Positions 24,554-37,069 of a DNA stretch of 64,000 bases are shown here, piece after piece. Position numbers and translations under genes: made by a program. Under the pieces are notes generated by a model. The model did no database searches and had not been told where the DNA came from. It saw only the letters and a list, made by a program, of their open reading frames with translations. Source of the stretch: Epiperipatus broadwayi (Eukaryota > Onychophora > Udeonychophora > Euonychophora > Peripatidae); NCBI GenBank assembly GCA_028023455.1, contig JAQFVV010006340.1:2525438-2589437 (forward strand). Direction: 5' to 3'. Each line of letters begins with the position of its first letter. Position 1 is the stretch's first letter.

Positions 24554-25785
24554 CTGGGGAGAACAAAAATGTGTTGACTCCAGAGCAGAGGTAAAATTTT
24601 AAGCTCTCTAAATTTTTTTTTTTTTCTTCAATTTATTAGTCAATTTTATTATCATTTTTAATAATATCTTTGAAAGAAACCAACTGACAATTTAAAAATC
24701 ATCCGAAGAGAATCTTAGAATAAAATGTTTTAAAAAAAAGTTTTTCATAGTAATGTTTCACTAACTTTACAGTAACCTGCCAGTGGATTCTATCGAAATA
24801 TAATCGGAGTTTTCAATAGAAAATGGATAGATTCTTAAAACCAAGTTGTAAATTTTATAATGTTCCAAATATGTTAATATTATTCGTTGATATAGTTTAT
24901 ATAGCGTATCACTATGAAAGCTGTTTTCATGCGTATAAAATCAATGAAAGGACATTGTGCGCAAAGTTAATGAAGATAATGGAAAATAAAAATAAGTATT
25001 ATTCATATAAGAATAAATGGACAAAAGAAATTTTAATATTGAAATAGTTTGAATTGCTTTCTTTAAGATGACTTGAGAAAATACTCTAGAAAATAGTTAA
25101 AGATCGGAAGTAGTGTATATAAAATAATAATGAATGAAAGTGAAGTTTACCAAGGAAAACACTTGCCTAAAGAAAAAAAAAATTTTACAGAAGAGAAATA
25201 TAAAATATTGGATCCATGGAAAACGCAATTGGTACCGTAATTATTAAATAATTGTAGTTTAACTAGAAATAAAGATGCATCAACGCACCGAGGTAATATT
25301 CGCCAGAACATTAAAAAGCTTCGTGGGATAACTACATAAAATGTTTTCTAATAATTTTGGATTAAACACTAAAACTAAAGATCATCTAAACAGTTTATTA
25401 AATGAACTAATTTATTTAAAACCTTAATAAGCATAAAGGAGAACATTCGGACAAAAGAAGAAATAATAAATATTATGGGACTAACCAAGATTTACCGTCA
25501 GAAAAATATGTGATTATGGTTTGAATTATTTTCTTTACTAATCTAAGTTAAACATTAAGTTTTAGATAGCGATAGGGAAAACAAAATACATTAATTCGTG
25601 ATATAACATTATATGAAATAATATGTTTTGATTTTGAATTTTAAAATAAAATTGTATGTATGTGGAAATTTGTATATTTGCGATGCTCGAAGAGAAAGAA
25701 ACCTACTACGAACTCTGATAGGAAGATAAAGATTGTTTTTGGTAACATTTATAATTATTAATGATATATAATGTATGTTTTATTT

Positions 25786-25796
25786 ATTTAGATCAG
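25786..25796 (+). other. possible 3' splice site in E1
   Basis: A T-rich run ending TTTAGATCAG. The same TTTAGATCA occurs in E2 near 31043-31051 after a longer T run. Kept position in two diverged copies hints at a spliced transcript. Confidence 0.35.
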
Positions 25797-27366
25797 CTGA
25801 GAATCGAATGAATGTAGCGCAAAAGTTTTATTGTTATTATTGTTGTAAAACGCATTTTGAAAACAACACTCTAAAACACTTTGAGATGTGATTAGATTTT
25901 TAAAAATATGCATACGATAATCATTTTATGTGTTATTAATATAGTTCAATATAACCGATGGTTATGTGATATTTTCTGTTAATTTTCCGATTGGGATATT
26001 TAAATGTTATTTTAACAAAACGTAGATGTTGAACCTACAGTGTAATAAAGCAAGACAAATTGTTCTTATGGAATAGGGAAATGTTTTATATTAGCGAATT
26101 TTGTTTATTGTTTTAAAAAGTAGTTAGTATTTTATCGATGTTGGATACAGTAAAAATCTCGAGAGATAGTTTGGGTAGTGACTTGGTAGTACGTGGTGAT
26201 TCGGAAACCAAGAGGATGTATTAAAAACTAGGATGCTACAGGGAGTGAAATAATAAGTAGTTTTAGATGTTAATCAGCGTAGTTAACAAAGCCCTACGAC
26301 TGGTACACATGTTGTCTTGGACAGTGGTATTTTATATATTTCTTGTGAGTCGTACTAGATGTTTGGTAAAGCTGAGTAAATAGCTGCCACATCATGCTTA
26401 TCGCCAAGGTTATTAGACAATGAATGTCGGACCTATTCACACTGTTCCATACATTTTTTGAAGTATATTGTGGATAAGTTATCTATTTATCTTCCCAATA
26501 TCCTATACATCTTTCGCTATCTTTATCTGTATTTCTTGCAACTACATCGTTATATGATAAGTCTATTAAAAGGGAAACAATAAATATTTTTAGAATGTAT
26601 GTCATGCTATTATTTGGAATAAGAATAGTTAAGTATTAACGAAGAGTAGATTATGATTATTGAAAGAAAGATGCAGATATCCTAAGAAGGGAAGGAGTTA
26701 GAGAATTATTTTAATTTTTTTTAAGAAATGAACTATAATTTTATAAAAGTATATCCAAATAGAAATATACAAAAATATTAAATATAATTTCACGTTTTCT
26801 TATTGTTAATTATATTTTTAAAAAAAATAAAGTATTGCATATTTAAAAAATACAATAACATTCGATAATTGTAGTATATGTGAAACTGTAACAGGTGATA
26901 ATTAAACCCGTGTTATAGTATTATACATGAGTATGGCTTATGGAATAAACATATTATAGTTTATGAGCATTGGAGAACAAATGTTAAAAGTAATAATAAT
27001 ATTTGAATAATATGCGGAGTGACTTATATAAAGTTACAAGAAAATGTAATTTTCTTTTAAAAACCATATTGATTGTAAAATTATGATGTTATAAATGATG
27101 TTTATCCACATAGATAATTTATAATACAGTAACTTTAATATTAAAAGGTAAAGAATGGGGTTACCCATAAAATAGTTAAAATAAGTGATATGATAAACCT
27201 AATGAGAAATAAATAAATAACTTTTAAAAGGCATAATAAGTTTAATTAACGATAAAAGAAATATAAATATGTATAATTCAGCTCTTGTAGTGTAAAGAAA
27301 AATGAGGATATCCCTTGTAAATAGATGTAGATGGATTTGTTTGTTTTATTTATTTTTATTGATGTT

Positions 27367-27372
27367 AATAAA
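27367..27372 (+). terminator. E1 poly(A) signal
   Basis: AATAAA, followed by TTGTGTCTGAGTTTTG, a GT-rich downstream element about 30 bases on. E2 has an equivalent arrangement at 32120-32175. Confidence 0.5.
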
Positions 27373-28005
27373 ATTTTAAAATTTGTTTATTAAAACTTGT
27401 GTCTGAGTTTTGTTTTCTCTACATCATTGCATGAATTCACAGGGTATGTTCACAACCATTAAACTAAGTATATGATTGTTTGCACAAAAGATAAATAGAG
27501 AAGTATGTTTAATCTTAAATATTTATTGATGTTCTTATAATTAAATAATTATAAAATTGCATTGCATTACTGGTCATCAATTCATTATCATAATATTTTG
27601 CTAAATTATATGCTATTAGTTGCCACTTGCTTTATTTATCAGATTATCTAAACACTGCCACTTATTAATTTATTTTATTACTTAAAGATAAAAAAAAGGG
27701 GATATTAGATTATTAACTAATTTATTACGGTTATAAATTTGCGATGAAAGAAAAGCTGTACTAGTTGGATTAAGCAATGAAGATTGTGATTATTATTGTT
27801 TTATTATTAATCTAATTTCAGAGTAGTAGATTATGACATAAAATCCCTTATCATATTTTGCTACCATATGTTATTAACATGCGAATAAATTTAAGAACCT
27901 GAGATTATTTCATTTGAGCTAGATGATTACTATTATTATTATTAGAGATAAAAGATTAATACTTTAATTGTTAAATGAGTCTTAGTGATTAGAAGTTGCA
28001 GAAGT

Positions 28006-28104
28006 CATAAGAATACTATGTAGTTATTATGTGTAATAGTAGTATAAGGGGGGATAGTGTTCTTATGCCATTGAGGTGGTATCCTATGGGATATCGTCTC
28101 AATG
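28006..28104 (+). ncRNA. E1 paired hairpins near the 3' end
   Basis: Hairpin 1 pairs 28006-28019 (CATAAGAATACTAT) with 28054-28067 (ATAGTGTTCTTATG). Hairpin 2 pairs CATTGAG (28069) with CTCAATG (28104) and continues inward to TATCC/GGATA. E2 has the same two hairpins, one base apart, with compensatory substitutions. This is evidence for a selected RNA or DNA fold rather than simple repeat symmetry. Confidence 0.6.
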
Positions 28105-28321
28105 TAATCTACCTTGTCACCCGTATTTCCACTTCTAATCTCATAAATTCCTGAATATTTATTTGAGTTAGTTTAAAACAGAACCTAAGTTAATTTTAAG
28201 AAACTTGAGCTAGTAAAGCATTTAATTGAATATTTCATTAATTATTAGAGCTAGAACCCGGTTAGGTGATTTTCACTATATTATATTTATTTTGGGGGAG
28301 GTGGAGATGCGGGAACGGGGC

Positions 28322-28411
28322 GGTTAGATTATGGCCCTCAACGTGATTGGCCTGATGTGTTAGTGAGGTTAGATTGTGGCCCTCAACGTGATTGTCCTGA
28401 TGTGTAGTGGA
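28322..28411. repeat. two tandem 45-bp repeats near the E1 end
   Basis: Two copies of a unit starting GGTTAGATTATGGCCCTCAA (second starts 28367). GC-rich compared with surroundings. Not found in E2. Confidence 0.8.
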
Positions 28412-28448
28412 GCTACACACGATGACAAGGGTTAGAATATATATATAT

Positions 28449-28692
28449 CCAACTTGGTCACAGGTATTTTCTGGATATTATTCTTATCTGCCTAAGGAGC
28501 TGTGGTGGTCCAATAATTAAATAGCATTGGTGTAGATTGAATGTATACTTTTATAATTGTATTATAGTTTTTGTATAAAGGTTGTACAATATTGTTTCAC
28601 AAGTTATATTTCATAATGTTATTTTATTAAAGAGTTAAAGTGTTATGTTAAATTTTAATTCCCCCAAGAGATCTACTACCCCACCCTGTTCA
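28449..28692 (+). repeat. LTR2, second part (displaced by nested insertion)
   Basis: Matches LTR1 17715-17958 from ACTTGGTCACAGGTAT to GTTCA, including TTATTAAAGAGTTAA. Its partner, the first 1.8 kb of LTR2, ends at 21968. The split identifies the order of insertion: LTR element first, PLE and E1 later. Confidence 0.75.
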
Positions 28693-28693
28693 T

Positions 28694-28795
28694 TATATAT
28701 ATATAAACATTGACAATCTAAATTGTATACACAGTATATATATATGTATATAGTTATATATATAAATATATGTATATATATATATATATATATAT
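28694..28795. repeat. interrupted (TA)n before E2
   Basis: TA tracts with ATAAACATTGACAATCT at 28703-28719. The same 17 bases recur at 33092-33108 on the other side of E2. Confidence 0.85.
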
Positions 28796-29727
28796 TGTGC
28801 CCTTTTGTATGGGTCACCATTTAATTTTTGTGCTAATCTATTAAAAATTTTAAATTTAAGATATATTTGAATATGTGATGTTAATTTTGCTTATGGTAAT
28901 ATTTCAAAAGGTTTAATTAAAGCAATCTATGAGTATTTGATATGTGAAATTGTGCTGATATAGAGAGAGACATTTTAAATGATGATGATTATAATATATA
29001 GTTGGGAAAAATGGCCATAATCAATACTGCATTAATATATTTAATAAATAGGTATTTAAAGCTAAAAGTGTTTAAAAGACAAGTTAAAATTAAATGCATA
29101 TGTTTATTGTTGATAAAATAATATTATAAAAGAATATAAATATTTTAATTATTGTAAGTACTTAAATAGAAGACTAATATTTGATTTTAATAATATTGGA
29201 TAATTATTTTAAAATCTATTATAATATCTTATTTATTTAAAAAATATTTATTTTAAAAAATGCAATTGTTAGTTTATTTTTAGATGATGACAAGCGTTTC
29301 TTGTGTTGTAAAAAAAAACAGATGTTAGTTAAATACACACACATGCTTGGAAGTTATTTAGTAAAGTTGCAGAACTATTTTAAAAAATCATGTTATAAAA
29401 TTTATAAATAATACGTGAGTTATCACGAGATAAAAATAAAGATATTCAATGTAGAATATTAAATCTGATTTTAAAATATTGCTTTAAAAATATAACGTAT
29501 AAAAAAGACTTAGTTTATTTTAAATAATCTTATAAAAGTTAAAATTAAAATCAAGTAAGTAAGAATATTTTTAAAAAATGTTTAATAGATTTAAATAAAT
29601 GATAAAGATTATTTTAGAAATTTAATAATGTAATAAATATTAAATATTAAATAAGTCATTATTTATTTTTAATTTTGTGTTGTTGGTAAATATGTAAATA
29701 AGCCAGCAAAGTTGATTGTTTAATCTA

Positions 29728-29768
29728 CCAATCAAATGGGAAGTTTCTTCCGGTATAAAAGCTCAGTT
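29728..29768 (+). promoter_or_regulatory. E2 promoter: CCAAT box, TATA box
   Basis: CCAAT at 29728-29732, TATAAAA at 29754-29760, then TCAGTT and a start region near 29780-29790. It parallels E1 24496-24553. Confidence 0.6.
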
Positions 29769-32119
29769 CAATTGTTAGGAGAGGACTCTGTGATTGATTT
29801 TTCAAGTTAATTGTGTTATTAAAAATAGCTACGTAAATTTTGTAGACGCTTTTAAAATCAATTTTAAAATTACAAGAGTGTCATTATAAATAATTTATAA
29901 AAGTTTTAAATGATAGACATGCAGTGTTAACTTAATTTTTTCCCTATCGATCGTCTCTAATTAAGCTCAATTTACAAGCAAATAGTCATGGGAACATCAT
30001 ATATAGTGAAAATATATCGGAAACTTTATACTAGAAGTATGACAAACGCTGGATTAGTTCGGAAAATTACAAGATGGAGAAAAGTAGTATTTTGGACAGT
30101 ATATAATTTTAAAAGCTAATTACTATTGCCTATTAGAAAATAGATATTTTAAAGAATAAATACTTTTGTGTAAAGAAAGTATTTTTGCAAGCTATAAATT
30201 TAAATGTATATCTTGAGTAAAGATATTAGAAATAAAAGTAGTTTTATAAATACTTGCCTTGTTAAGTCTTTATGTTTAAAAGACTGAATGTTGATAATTT
30301 TAAAGGCAAGTCAATTGAAATATAATTAGCTAAAAATCTTAATATAATAAAATTATTATATTGAAATAATTTAAACGCTGGTCGTTTATAAATAAAGAAG
30401 CTTATTCTTACCTGGATGTTTTGTTAAGAAATGCGCAAGTAATATGTGGACGTCCCAGTTAATTTAAAATAATTAAATGATAATTTTTCATAAACTATAG
30501 ACTAATTTAGAAATAATAACTTTTAAATAATATTCTTAAAAGAACTGGATCCGGAGCCTATAAACTATTTTAATTTTATTTTATTTTCTTGTGGGGAACT
30601 TATTTTTAAAAGAACGTTTTCATTTTTTCATAAACTTTTAAAAAAACACGTGATGGACCGGAAACAGGAAATGGTGTGCTAGTGAATATGTGCCTAGGAT
30701 TAAAAACTTTATGGTGAAAAGGAAACATCGCTGGATTTATGTAATATGAATTTTGTTTTATTTATCTAATATAAAAGTTAAATATTATTAATCTATTAAA
30801 AATAAGATAGGTACATTTCTTAAAATAATAACTAAAGTAATATAATAATTAATTGCATAAGTTTATCTTATAATTAATATAAAACGTAATATGTTAAAGA
30901 ATGATTGTGAGTGTAAGTGTGATTTATTCTATGAAGCTATAATTCCGAAGAATATTGGAAGATGGACTGTACATTAAATCTTATTTATGGTAAAAAATTG
31001 TATAATTATAATAATTTTAATATATTTGACATGTTTTTTTCTTTAGATCAACCAACTGAGATGTTATTGTTGGATGAATGTATAAATATTTTAAAAATAC
31101 ACACACATTATATTGGCAGTAACAGTTTTATTTAAATATGCATAATTTGAATTTATGATATAAATACGATACAACATTACATAAGAAGCTTAGAAATAAT
31201 TATATGATTCTTTCGTAAATAAATTTTGATTTTTATTTTTATTATTATTATGTTGGAGTATTAGAATTATATTTATTATTCATACAAGTAATTATTTTAT
31301 TTCAAGTTAGGAAGAGATCTCAAAGTCTATATTTTTTTTTATTTTATTGGATAAGTTAAGTTAAGTTTATGTAGAAGTTTATATTTGAATTGAAGATTTA
31401 CCGAATATAGATGATGAATTATAAATAGTTTTGGATAATTAGTATTTATTTAAAGTTGATGATTGTTTTTCCGGAAAGTTTAAATAAGTTTAGAGGATGT
31501 TTTGTAGATAGAAATTCATTAAGAAGGAGTAGTATAACACATAAAGTAAAGTAATAATTTCACATAGAAAAGAATCATAGAATTTATCTAATATAATACT
31601 TTATGAGTTTGAAATTGATTAATAATTTAAATATTATTATTTTTTAACAGTACATATATGTAATGCATATTTGATAAAACATGTAACATGAATTGTATTA
31701 AATGAAATATAAATTATAATCAGTTATTTTATTACATTACAAAGATACATTAGTTTATACATGTATGATATTAAAGTAGTATTAATAGTAAAGTGAACAC
31801 ATACTAGTACATGATGAAATAAGTAACAGTAATACTTAAGTGATGTAGCAATTTAATTAGTAAAGTTTAATTGTTTACATATGCTACATAAATATTAATT
31901 TACATAAATTTTTCTGTGTAATAATTGAAGTTCACTGATATTTATTTAAAGTCTAAGTTTTGAAAACATACTTCAATGTTATTAATACAGCATTTTTTTT
32001 TTAAAGAATGTATAATTACTTATTAGGAGTATGAGTTAATAACAGTGTAAACATATTGTATTATTATTTTCTTATTTTTATTTTCTTTGTTTTCCTAATT
32101 TTGAACTGTAAATATTGTA

Positions 32120-32152
32120 AATAAATTCTTAGTTGAAGTTAATGTAAATAAA
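32120..32152 (+). terminator. E2 poly(A) signals
   Basis: Two AATAAA hexamers (32120-32125, 32147-32152) followed by AAGTGTGTCGAG, the counterpart of the E1 region at 27367. Confidence 0.5.
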
Positions 32153-32728
32153 TTTGTTTAATTTGTTTTAAAAGTGTGTCGAGTTCATTATTTTGCACCA
32201 CAGCATTTGACAGCAGATAATTTGAAGAAACATAATATTTGCACAATGTGAATTTATTAATATTATTTTAGAAATAAATACAATATTTTCCTGATTATCA
32301 TTTATGAGAATTGATTGACATTATTACATCATATTACAATGGTCATAGAGTAATTATAATGCATAATATAAGAGTACAATATTATTTATTGCCACAGATT
32401 ATTGAATTATAAGATTTTGATCTATTCCAAAATTAAGATGCTATATGAAAATAAAAGATATACATATGATTATTTATTTAATGATTAATGATATAACAGA
32501 AATAGATAAGATTAAGTTATACCCTAAGATTAGTATTATTATTATTATTAAAATAAGTTAGGTGTATTTAGGTTTGATATAAAATCCCATATCATACTTA
32601 TTTACATGAGTTATCATTACTTTAAGATAATTAGAAGAACCTGAGATTATTTAATTATATTTTAAAAATTAAAAGTTAAGATTTATTTATTTTATTATTA
32701 TTAAAGATAGTTTATTTTATTTAAAAGC

Positions 32729-32822
32729 CATAAGAATGCTGTAGAGGTAGTAGTAAGTTAATAAGGAGGTGACAGTATTCTTATGCCATTGAGACAATGT
32801 CTTGGAAGATATTGACTCAATG
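32729..32822 (+). ncRNA. E2 paired hairpins near the 3' end
   Basis: Hairpin 1 pairs 32729-32742 (CATAAGAATGCTGT) with 32772-32785 (ACAGTATTCTTATG). Hairpin 2 pairs CATTGAG (32787-32793) with CTCAATG (32816-32822) and continues with CAATGTCTT/GATATTG. Compared with E1, an A-T pair in hairpin 1 became G-C by changes on both sides. Confidence 0.6.
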
Positions 32823-33056
32823 TAAATCTACTTATTACTTTGTAACTTTACTTCACAGTCTCATGATTTTAATAAATACTTATTTAATTAGTACATACTA
32901 TAGAAATATATTGATTTTGATAATTGATAATAAATTTAATTAGAATATGATAATATAAAAGTAAATTAAAGATAGATATGCAAATTTTAATTAAGCATTA
33001 TAATTTAATTGAGCTAGTCGTATTTCAAACTATATTATACATCGAGAAGTAAGGGT

Positions 33057-33059
<3 letters not shown>

Positions 33060-33094
<35 letters not shown>
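33060..33094. repeat. (TA)n after E2
   Basis: Uninterrupted TA tract directly at the E2 end. Confidence 0.92.
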
Positions 33095-33097
<3 letters not shown>

Positions 33098-33108
33098 ATT
33101 GACAATCT

Positions 33109-33796
33109 CAATTTCATTTAGCTTGTGTAATTTGATAGTCTGTAATCAGCCATTCAGTCTATTTCTCATGTAATATAGTCTGAGAATTTTCAGTGAAGCT
33201 ATAGCCCTTATTTTTATAGGAGTTCAAGCTTGACTAAAAAGAAGAGCAGCAACTGTCTTTACTTTAAAACTGACTTGCAATCTACAAACTGCATTCTTTG
33301 TCTCTATTATCTAATATGAATCCATCATATATTGTTTACAGTGGAATTTGAAATCAAAAAAATTATAATAGTTTATGTTTCTTTTTACTTATTAAAATAT
33401 ACAACAATTTAATTTCATCAGTCAATTTTTTCAATTTCAATTTATTAAAACAATTAATTAAAAAATAAGTTTATTTATAAACACAATAAATTATATAAAT
33501 AAAAAAGATAAAGATTTTTTATCCAAAAAAAATATTCTTACCTTGTTACACTAAAATATTCTATAATTTGTCAAATTTAGATAAGTCAAATAAACTAATA
33601 AAATTATAAATATATATTTTATTTTCAACTTGATTTTTAGTAATTTATGTTACTTTAAAAATGCTAAAAAATATTAAGCAAATAATATTTCAACTACTTA
33701 TGATTATAATGTACAGCATCAAAATGCAATTAGGTGAGTAGGAAACAAGATATGTAGTAAAGGAAAATAATCATTTTTGAAAGCTTTATCCATTGT
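33109..33796. other. AT-rich intergenic sequence
   Basis: No ORF, repeat family or RNA gene recognised. Confidence 0.45.
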
Positions 33797-34130
33797 AATT
33801 ACTCTATTAGAATGCACTCACCTGAAAACAGCAACTAATGAAAATCAACAGCCCCAAGCCAACATTTTAAAGCAAAAACTGACAAGCTAATTGCACTAAA
33901 AATGAAAATCCTCTTTTGAATTTTATATTCTCATTTTGAATGAAATCAACCTATCAGTTTTCACTTTAAAATCTTGGATTTGAGGAAGTTGCTTTTCTAA
34001 TGGCATTCAAAATTTTTTTTTTATTAATGTGCAATTAGCTTGTCAATTTTCACTTTAAAATCTTGACTTGAGGGTGATTGGCATTCATTAAGCTCTTGTT
34101 GTTGGTTGAGTGCTTTCTAATTGAGTAATT
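33797..34130. repeat. imperfect palindrome
   Basis: TTACTCTATTAGAATGCACT at the left mirrors AGTGCTTTCTAATTGAGTAA at the right; GACAAGCTAATTGCAC mirrors GTGCAATTAGCTTGTC. Arms of about 100 bp, decayed, with a CACTTTAAAATCTTG block repeated near the middle. Likely an old MITE. Confidence 0.65.
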
Positions 34131-34210
34131 ATAAACAGATAAAACTTCACACATCCAAATATTTCCATTTAAGTACATCCATTAAAAGTACTGTACATAC
34201 ATATATATAT

Positions 34211-34452
34211 ATCACTAGATGGAGCTTTACCACTAGCCCACTATCAAGGTATGTTTACATAAATGCTGAGAGAAATAGAATTTAATATCTCTTTCAAATT
34301 GTCTCCAACCTTTAAACCATGGTTTCGAGCTAGTTGGCTCACATCTGTAATGGGTAGGAAGACAATTTGAAGGAGATATTGAATTCTATCTCTCAGCATT
34401 TATGTAAACAAAGCTTGATAGTGGGCTATTGGCAAAGCTCCATCTAGTTATC
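34211..34452. mobile_element. palindromic MITE, copy 1, between (TA)n tracts
   Basis: Ends ATCACTAGATGGAGCTTT and its inverse; arms of about 110 bp meet near 34340. The same family is at 58714-59041. Both copies are followed by the same roughly 55-bp tail (ending TTGTTTTGTTTATCAT) and a long (TA)n, and start next to (TA)n. Confidence 0.82.
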
Positions 34453-34502
34453 ATTAAATACAAGCTAAAAACAAGTTATGAAATGTATAACTTGTTTTGT
34501 TT

Positions 34503-35236
<734 letters not shown>

Positions 35237-35337
35237 AGTAATATTTACTGAGGCTATAACCTCGATAATATGCGTATAAAATGCGATAGTAGGGACCTCT
35301 ACATCGAAGTTATAGCCTCAGTAAATATTACTTACTT
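35237..35337. repeat. short near-perfect hairpin element
   Basis: AAGTAATATTTACTGAGGCT at the left is inverted at the right, with GAGGCTATAAC and GTTATAGCCTC as inner arms. One mismatch in about 29 bp, and a loop of about 42 bases. The fold would be very stable for such AT-rich DNA. No partner copy in the window. Confidence 0.7.
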
Positions 35338-37069
35338 AATCAATATGTGTTTAATAAATTTATAATTACTAATAAATTAAATATTCCACCTCCATATTTA
35401 AACAGTATTGTTGAATTATGTTATATGATAAATAATGCAAAAGACTACATAAGCACACGTGTTTTGGTATAAAAAGAATTCTAGAAATAAAATAATTAAT
35501 TGTTTTGATTGGTTTTTGTTTTCACTATTACATTCACATTTTTTTTTAAATTTTTATTTCATGAGTTTAAAAAAAGTTTGGGGCTGATTTTTTTTCTAAG
35601 TAACTTCATAAAATGTTAAATTATCATAGCAATACTACTCTCAATGTGGGTGTCAAACTATCTATGAAACTGTAAATTATCACAAGATTCAATAAATTAA
35701 TTTTTTAAAGAAGATTATAAAGTGTTCTTAAATGGCAAAGCTAATGGAAACCAACTACACATCTGGAAGTGTTTTTTTTTTTTTGGCATTATTATAAAAT
35801 GTTAATTAATTCAAACTTTTCAGCTATAAATAGCAATTGGTTTTAACACTTTAAGAATATTATATTTTTTTATTGACATTAATGAAATACTTACTATCTT
35901 TTGATAAAGCTCTAACCTAAGGATAAATAATTTGTGTGAATAATAATTTATAAAAGATACTCAAATGTAATTTGATTTGGAAATAAGTTTAAAAGTTATT
36001 TTAATTTATGATTTTTTTCTACAGTACAGGCTTTTTATATCTGCACTCCAATATGTAATAAAGTTATTATATTTGCATCAAACCAAAAGAATAACGGTGA
36101 AGTATCTTAAAATATTGACAGTATTAGAAGCAAAATAAACTATGATAGTTTAAATTGTGCTACATAATTTTAATAAAGAATATCATAAGAATCAATGTTC
36201 TTTTCAATACATTAGAAAAGACTTTATTTGTTCATTTTTCTGCTAATGCAAATAAGCTAATATTTTATTGATATAATTATTGATTCTGAATTCATCTTCT
36301 TACATATTTGTAATATTTTCTACTTTGCTTATATATTTGAAATATATTATCTTGACAAAGAAAAAATAATTTAAGCTTGCATTGTGGATTAATATTATCA
36401 AAGATAATGTGAACTTTGTATACTATGGAAACTTTACAAAAAAAAAAAAACTATTGTTGTTTAATATCCTCATTCTGCTCAATTCTTCAAATTCGTACTT
36501 CAATTACGAATATTGTTATAAAGGAATTACTGCTCTTATCCTTAATGTGTCTATATTTTATCTTCCAGAATAATGCAGTATTTTTCTTAAAGAAGATAAC
36601 TAAAGGGACTTAACTACTGGGATTATTTTCATTATAGATGAAAAGAACTTTAATTTTTAATCTGAAATGATTATATATTTGCTATATATTTAAATTTATT
36701 ATTGTTATGAAGTAATTTTTATGATTTATTCTTATTAATATTATTTATGGTATTATAAGTATATTTATGATGGTACACATCCAAGAAATGAGTTGGGTAA
36801 GAAATAATTTGATAAAGGATTTATTTAAAAGTTAATTATTCTTATTGTTGAGAGTTATCTGAATTATTCTTTCAAACTAATGAATGAATTATCGTACCTG
36901 GGTATAAGATTTTTTTTATATTTGATACAAATGTGTTTGAATGAAAGTATTTGTAAGTTAGTGTGTGTGTGTGAATTTAGATAGCATACGACATTTAATG
37001 TTAATATAAAAAAAAATATTTTTATAAATTTTTTATATTAGGTTTAAAATAAAAATTAAATAGAAAGTA
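35338..37069. other. AT-rich intergenic sequence
   Basis: No supported gene. There is a short (GT)n at 36960-36972. Overlapping small frames at 36382-36613 have no recognisable features. Confidence 0.45.

Larger units (their letters stand above)
23941..28436 (+). mobile_element. element E1: about 4.5 kb, non-coding, (TA)n-flanked
   Basis: Starts TGTGCCCTTTTCTATAGGTC immediately after (TA)n and ends ...ACAAGGGTTAGA before TATATA. It is homologous but strongly diverged from E2 (28796-33059): same start, same promoter order, same 3' splice-like TTTAGATCA, same poly(A) area, same pair of 3' hairpins. No ORF above 75 codons and none shared with E2. It could be a very long solo LTR (TG at the start) or a terminal-inverted-repeat element with TA duplications (CCCTT near each end). 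It sits within LTR2 of the outer element together with the PLE. Confidence 0.68.
15967..28692 (+). mobile_element. LTR element with nested insertions
   Basis: LTR1 (15967-17958), a 2.2-kb internal region (17959-20186) and LTR2 in direct orientation (20187-21968, resuming at 28449-28692). The two LTR2 pieces line up with the two halves of LTR1 on either side of its (TA)n tract, showing that about 6.5 kb (21969-28448) landed inside LTR2. The internal region holds only a gag-like remnant; no protease, RT or integrase was found. It is therefore a non-autonomous or deleted LTR retroelement with very long LTRs (about 2 kb). Confidence 0.75.
28796..33059 (+). mobile_element. element E2: about 4.3 kb, non-coding, (TA)n-flanked
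   Basis: Starts TGTGCCCTTTTGTATGGGTC after (TA)n and ends AAGTAAGGGTACA before (TA)n. TGTGCCC and GGGTACA form an imperfect inverted end pair, compatible either with LTR ends (TG...CA) or with short terminal inverted repeats and TA target sites. It is the sister of E1, with shared blocks such as ATAAAATCCCATATCATA (32579) and AGAACCTGAGATTATTT (32635). No ORF shared with E1. Confidence 0.7.
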
